Of a stretch of 64,000 bases of DNA, positions 61,201 through 64,000 are shown piece after piece. The notes beneath the pieces are model-generated. The model worked only from the letters and a program-made list of their open reading frames with translations, was not told where the DNA came from and did no database searches. Source of the DNA: Actinoallomurus soli (GTDB lineage: Bacteria; Actinomycetota; Actinomycetes; Streptosporangiales; Streptosporangiaceae); assembly GCF_024055715.1 (NCBI RefSeq), contig NZ_JAMXMV010000027.1, positions 30,497-94,496 on the forward strand, in the 5' to 3' direction. The first letter of the stretch is position 1, and every line of letters starts with the position of its first letter. The translations under genes and the position numbers were made by a program.

Positions 61201-63951
61201 ACCCTCACCTCGGCCGGCGGGTCCTCCTCCCGCACCATGGGCTGGACCTACTACCCCGACGGCAAGCTCAAGGGCCGCACCGACGACGGCGTACCCGTCG
61301 GGCAGCAGGTCGTCCTCGCCGACGATTCCGACATCCAGAACGCCGGCTACACCGGCACCGCATGGACCTCCGCCTCGGCCGGGACCGGGTTCCAGGGGTA
61401 TGACTACGCCACCCACGCGGCCGGGACCGGGGCGAACTCCTTCGCCTGGAACCTGACCATCCCCGAAGACGGCACCTACCAGGTGTTCGTCAAGTACCCC
61501 GACGGTGTCTCCGGGGCGGCCACGAACGCCTCCTACACCGTGCGCGACGGCTCCGGCGGCACCATGGCCAAGACCGTCGACCAGAGCACCGGCGGCGGCA
61601 CCTGGGTCTCCCTGGGGTCCTACACCTTCAAACGCGACGGCACCGGCCAGCAGGTCACCCTGTCGGATGCCGCCAACGGCACCGTGCTGGCGGACGCGGT
61701 CAAGCTGGTGCGGGACAACTCCGGCGACACGGACAACGAAAAGACCGACTTCGCCTACGGCTATGACCCCAACGGCAACCTGACCGACATCACCGACAAC
61801 AGCCCCGGCACCAAGATCGACGCCTACGCGGTCACCTACGACGGGCTCAACCAGGTCTCCAAGGTCGAAGAAAAAGCCGCCGGGACGGTCAAGCACACCA
61901 CCATCTACACCTACAACGAGAACGGCGAACCAGCCACCCGCGGTCACGACGATGAGTCCGCGACGTACGAGTACGACGCCCGCGACCTGGTCTCAAAGAT
62001 CACCGACAAGGCCTCATCCACCGACACGTCGCCGAAGGTGACCACGTTCACCTACACGAACCGTGGTCAGCGGGACATCGAGACCAAGGGCAACGGCAAC
62101 ACCGTCGATGCGGACTACTTCCTCGACGGGTCCCTGCAGCACCAGGTGGAGAAGAAGCCGAACGGGACGATCGTCTCCGAGCACACCTACAGCTACGACC
62201 CGAACGGCAACAAGACCCAAGACGTCGCCACAACGATGAACGCCGACAACCATGCGGCGTACCTCAACACCACCACCGACTACACCTACGACCCGCTCGA
62301 CAGGATCGCCCAGGTCACCAAGACCGGCGCCAGCTCGGACACCGAGACCTACCTCCACGACGCGAACAACAACGTCGTCTCCCAGACCCTCAAGGGCACC
62401 ACGACGACGCTCACCTACGACCGCAACCGCCTGCTCACCTCCGCCACGGGCGGCACGACTGCGAACTACAACTACGACCCGTTCGGCCGCCTGGACACCG
62501 TCACCGCCGCAGGCAAGGTCATCGAACGCAATACCTACGACGGCTTCGACCGCATCGCCCAGCACGAGCAGCAGAACTCAGCCGGCTCCCTGGTGGCCAC
62601 CAAGTACACCTACGACCCGCTCGATCGCACTCAGTCGAAGACCACCGACCCAGGCGGGGCGAACGAGAAGACCACCAACTACAGCTACCTGGGACTGTCC
62701 GGCCAGGTCCTTAACGAGGACGTCGCCGGAACGATCACCAAGTCATACCAGTACTCCCCATGGGGCCAGCGCCTCTCCCAGGTCAAAACAAACACTGACG
62801 GGTCTAAGGAAGACGCCTACTACGGCTACAACGACCACACCGACGTCGAAACCCTCACCGACTCATCCGGCGACACCAAGGCCACCTACGGCTACACCGC
62901 CTATGGCCAAGCCGACGACGCCGAAACCACCGGCATCGACAAACCCGACCCCACCGACCCCACGAAGGAGCCCTACAACGCCTACCGGTACGAGGCCAAG
63001 CGCTGGGACTCTAGCTCCAGCACCTACGACATGGGCTTCCGCGACTACGACCCCGGCCTCAACCAATTCCTCACCCGAGACAGCTACAGCGGTGCCCTCG
63101 ACGATCAGAACCTGACGACCGATCCGTTCACCGCCAACCGGTATGCGTTCGGTGGTGGTAATCCCATCACGAGCATCGAACTCGACGGTCACAACATCTG
63201 TGGTTCAAGTGCTGGTTCTGGCGGCGATAATGCCTGCGCGCCCAACCAGCGTCCTGATGGTGGAGACACGAGCTGGGAATCGCTGTTCAAGGCGGCCTAC
63301 AGGTCTATCGGAAAGGACCCAGATAAACTAACGGTATCACGCACTACCATGCGGGCCACCGCGATCGTTTACAATGAACAAGGAAAAGTTATCGCTTTCG
63401 ATCCGACTTTCTTCAGCGGAAAGACGAACGAAGGTCTGGGGGAACATGACGGGCGGGATACTCATGTGGAAAAGCGCATAATGAAATACTATAAAGATAA
63501 GGGTTATCTTCGCGAAGGGAATACGCTGGTAATATTGACAAATGGGGCAGACGAGTCTAGCAACCCGTGCCCTGGATCTAAAGGTTGTGACGTCGCGCTC
63601 GAGAAGGAGGCTGAGGATACTGGCGCTTCCATCGTTTATCAAGCGGCCGGCAAAAAGGCGATTCCATACGGCCCATCGACGGACGTCTCTGAGAAGTATG
63701 TCGCCGGTCGAGGTATAAAGGCCGAGGATATGGTCCCCAGGTCTTCCGGTGACGCGGAGGGACCGCGCGGCGTCGGCGGCGTCGGCAGAATCGGTTCGAA
63801 GCTGCTGGGCGGCCTGGGCGCTGTGGGTGACCTTTACATGCTCTACGAGTATGGTTGGAACGAGAATCCATGGCGGCCGGGCTGGCAGCCTCCCCCGTGT
63901 GATCCAAGAGAGTCGTATCATATTGCGCCGTGTACACCGGGGACTATCTAG
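55288..63951 (+). CDS. Giant secreted YD/RHS-repeat protein with C-terminal toxin-like domain
   Basis: 2887 residues from the GTG at 55288. A signal peptide (1-33, ending LPARA) is followed by a DNRLRE-type adhesion domain (about 335-650) into which a golvesin-like jelly-roll (about 445-580) is inserted. Then come a fibronectin-III-like stretch (655-770), a second DNRLRE domain (770-955), and a long YD-repeat shell (about 1180-2000 and 2150-2560, tens of GxxxxYxYD units), interrupted by a second golvesin-like domain (about 2005-2148). The RHS closing signature AKRWDSSSSTYDMGFRDYDP with LNQFLTRDSY follows near 2575-2600. Beyond 2635 the sequence changes in character and carries the HVE/PC-x5-C domain described separately. 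Such shells encapsulate a C-terminal toxin that is cut free and delivered to rival cells. No secretion partner or immunity gene is in the window. Confidence 0.93.
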   Translation: MSRLLWIKRWNWPARVLVLTLVVALTPALPARAETARPPGAQAGGDWKPASKRNWWDRLWGLHEGKKAPKQRDLKVGGVPRQEPVPKGRKMPPAKRVGELTGRRTANARYYKLSDGSVQAEISAQQVNYRAGHGWKPIDTQVTKSDAGGFSYGNATNSFRSLFGSKAGRLVRFDAGGGASLTFGPEGAGSVTPKADRNTVTYAGAAGGADLTYTVQPNALKESIVLAKAPMVASWSFAVQAAGLRAWQRPDGAIAFYRGGFDGPPVLVMPRPFMTDARNDAASPYGKAWSPKVSQSMRWDAKAGLLHITVSADQKWLKDPKRVYPVVIDPTVVLQPLPEDSQDVMIESDTPTSNYESSWRLSVGTTPGGVARSLVKFPMTGIPAGTHVLSADLQMYYDQTHTSNSSAVTIEAHRATTAWDETTANWSNASNNVGELGYYRVYVDNGVSGHTAAKGSWPASTSTLAQYGYNGDYLYNKDDVTGDTYTWWPTLAEGGDYQVETHYVAANDRATNAPYTVTYNGGTASYAVNQQSGTNGVWASLGTHPFAAGSAGKVVLGDGPASSSTSVIADAVRWTKNGSVVRPAGDQGSHWHSFAVRNIVQSWVDGTNPNYGFVLKAADEATLGMGGPRYEGSVYAYNGETAQYPKLVITYGRNGVAVNEPTTIHSTGADLTWPTYTDPSSSSGDDIVEYQVHRSIYQDFTPSAATLVAPVDKNTTAFSDTTATPTPADSADPYGNLYYYMVAVKTKDGQVIPGPTQIVRLPKAGRTVKVYPASADTTLSSTQSTTNEDKLAGQAWLSVGNDSGTYGVTHSVIKFPAMTDIPTSAKVVDGRVALWSAGMTGNAQATYDVHGLTRDFSETSATWKNATSTTAWTTAGGDYNSTVAGSFGPITNDPARRTFPITSLAQSWVTTPSTNHGVLFRLANDTSPAEHTTFLSREADEPDLRPQLFVTYLDTGTDSTYYAPYTPSRMIPGDQYTINVDLSDTTATTWTKADYVLSYRWTLPDGTDVTNGGNQLQTALPKDIVPGDTVTVAAQLKTPIQSDSGNKRTDYVLHWDLYDKTTGQWLSASNGIGSLDQAVAVEDPTSNQLGLEKFYQYAGKNTGAGATVMNNLYAGNAVWSYNPINNPGRGISTFVRMAYNSQDTSDSAMGSGWSLQAAAPTRLGSPLDFHPNPDPTTVTMTDGDGTSHTFTWDASANGGAGEWKAPAGVHYYLQRQVVCDNKTEESRAWVMTRPDRTQFFYDCDGYLSAIVDKNGNTQTYTYAARKSNNKPIKFLTYITDPAGRQSLTLTYYAKGDDYTYIDDAGNEVSDSNLTNPHIIDHVKSVTDISGRTITFTYTTQGLMAKMVDGAGDSQAKTFKFTYDATQGNKNVKLVKVTDPRGHDTKLDYYYPQTGDDPKFHWNLKTVTDRLGYDTGFAYTDPDGTSGSTIQAVVTDPQTHVSTYVMDGYGRPTQLTNAKSQVTKLGWDADNNVTRLEEDNGAVSTWTYDPLTGYPTSSKDAEANKNSTAGTTFGYQTGLGGHFADLISKQSPEGRLFTFGYDSLGNLTSVTDPDGNATSTAGDYTSTSAYDGYGQLSKATDANGHATQYLDYDPNGYPQTITDPLNKSTKYVYDVRGQVTTVTDPYQHDTTQNYDVFGRPTNKTVPKAAGVVITTPAPEYDANDNVIKSTAPNGAVTTAIYDEADQVTSSTVPPDTSTSPQRTTSYEYDKAGNVTKVTQPNGTLTTTDTTDYVTSYGYDELYEQTSVTNAKGDTLTYAYDDVGNVTTVIDPRKNATADTTDYTTKYTYDLNHRVKTTTDAAGKTTSADYDRDGLTVATYDQDGTKTSATLDARGKPTQVTVPHASGSDNITQFEYDQVGNQTKVITPRGVATTGVADDFVQETQYDELNRVKEKLTPYDPNDARYNHADATIYSYDDAGRLAKVSAPPSNGQTVRNDTTYSYFDNGWTKTSTDPWDIVTSYDYNELGQQTSRTLTSAGGSSSRTMGWTYYPDGKLKGRTDDGVPVGQQVVLADDSDIQNAGYTGTAWTSASAGTGFQGYDYATHAAGTGANSFAWNLTIPEDGTYQVFVKYPDGVSGAATNASYTVRDGSGGTMAKTVDQSTGGGTWVSLGSYTFKRDGTGQQVTLSDAANGTVLADAVKLVRDNSGDTDNEKTDFAYGYDPNGNLTDITDNSPGTKIDAYAVTYDGLNQVSKVEEKAAGTVKHTTIYTYNENGEPATRGHDDESATYEYDARDLVSKITDKASSTDTSPKVTTFTYTNRGQRDIETKGNGNTVDADYFLDGSLQHQVEKKPNGTIVSEHTYSYDPNGNKTQDVATTMNADNHAAYLNTTTDYTYDPLDRIAQVTKTGASSDTETYLHDANNNVVSQTLKGTTTTLTYDRNRLLTSATGGTTANYNYDPFGRLDTVTAAGKVIERNTYDGFDRIAQHEQQNSAGSLVATKYTYDPLDRTQSKTTDPGGANEKTTNYSYLGLSGQVLNEDVAGTITKSYQYSPWGQRLSQVKTNTDGSKEDAYYGYNDHTDVETLTDSSGDTKATYGYTAYGQADDAETTGIDKPDPTDPTKEPYNAYRYEAKRWDSSSSTYDMGFRDYDPGLNQFLTRDSYSGALDDQNLTTDPFTANRYAFGGGNPITSIELDGHNICGSSAGSGGDNACAPNQRPDGGDTSWESLFKAAYRSIGKDPDKLTVSRTTMRATAIVYNEQGKVIAFDPTFFSGKTNEGLGEHDGRDTHVEKRIMKYYKDKGYLREGNTLVILTNGADESSNPCPGSKGCDVALEKEAEDTGASIVYQAAGKKAIPYGPSTDVSEKYVAGRGIKAEDMVPRSSGDAEGPRGVGGVGRIGSKLLGGLGAVGDLYMLYEYGWNENPWRPGWQPPPCDPRESYHIAPCTPGTI
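63190..63951 (+). other. C-terminal effector domain, proposed deaminase fold
   Basis: Residues 2635-2887 of the giant protein. The core includes ATAIVYNEQGKVIAFDPTFF, then His2726-Val-Glu2728 in RDTHVEKRIMKYYKD, a strand NTLVILTNG, and Cys2761-x5-Cys2767 in SNPCPGSKGCDVALEKEA. HxE followed 30-40 residues later by PC-x(n)-C is the zinc-site pattern of cytidine-deaminase-fold toxins (usual spacing PCxxC). Codons in 63340-63560 are much richer in A/T than the shell. A Gly/Pro tail of about 70 residues follows. The deaminase assignment is inference from motif order. Confidence 0.6.
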
Positions 63952-64000
63952 GTATAGTCGACTCTGACCCTACGATCGGCTGCGGTGGGTCCCCGTCCAA

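Noticed and set aside
58024..61947. 1307-residue leftward open frame inside the giant gene
   Set aside because: It is the complement of the YD-repeat coding strand; Val/Gly-rich composition reflects the third-position GC of the real gene, and there is no ribosome binding site or domain.
58850..63060. Repeated short units resembling a CRISPR array
   Set aside because: The units are degenerate coding YD repeats of variable spacing in one open frame, with no conserved direct repeats or spacers.

Overview
The window is high-GC DNA with many GTG starts, tight ATGA/GTGA gene overlaps and strong purine-rich ribosome binding sites. The families present (DUF2267, LppY/LpqO-type DUF1259, DesK/NarL and OmpR two-component pairs, AICE-like tyrosine integrase, a giant YD-repeat protein) point to a soil actinomycete, probably a filamentous one. 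The genus cannot be fixed from sequence alone.

Left part (1-19.6 kb) is a stress-response block. A leftward run of seven genes with overlaps or gaps of about 10 bases reads dnaK-grpE-dnaJ(no zinc finger)-cbpM-like-clpB-thioredoxin-CNB/thioredoxin-reductase-like. Beside it lie a histone-fold DUF1931 protein, a DsbA-like protein, an aldehyde dehydrogenase, a four-repeat DUF2267 protein with an Hsp20 remnant in front, a FUSC transporter and a glutathione-independent-type formaldehyde dehydrogenase. Together these suggest protein refolding, thiol repair and aldehyde detoxification.

Middle part (19.6-45.2 kb) is a patchwork of small regulator-plus-target units separated by decayed genes. The units are: a DesK/NarL-type two-component pair; a secreted carboxylesterase and a membrane acyltransferase; BlaI/M56 peptidase/MFS with two perfect dyads; an APC permease, DoxX remnant and frameshifted PadR joined by related palindromes; TetR/MFS with an 11-bp-arm operator; a catabolic-looking cluster (SDR, CocE-like hydrolase, CoA transferase, two MDR oxidoreductases) ending in a divergent TetR with a 15-bp-arm operator. 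At least nine pseudogenes or gene fragments are visible here: APC permease, SDR, 5-oxoprolinase, M56, glycosyltransferase, DoxX, PadR, alpha/beta hydrolase and quinone oxidoreductase.

Right part (45.4-64 kb) looks like a genomic island. It opens with a tRNA-Lys(CTT) whose 3' two-thirds and downstream terminator are intact but whose 5' part has been replaced. It then holds IS remnants, an OmpR-type two-component system divergent from a three-gene ABC exporter, and a graveyard (IS30, AMP-ligase and superoxide dismutase fragments). Next comes a second tRNA-Lys(TTT) 3' fragment starting exactly at the anticodon loop, a broken tyrosine integrase, and an 8.7-kb YD/RHS-repeat secreted protein. That protein ends in a distinct, lower-GC domain with an HVE and PC-x5-C signature, here proposed as a cytidine-deaminase-fold toxin. 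No immunity gene fits in the 49 bases left after its stop, so it should lie just outside the window.
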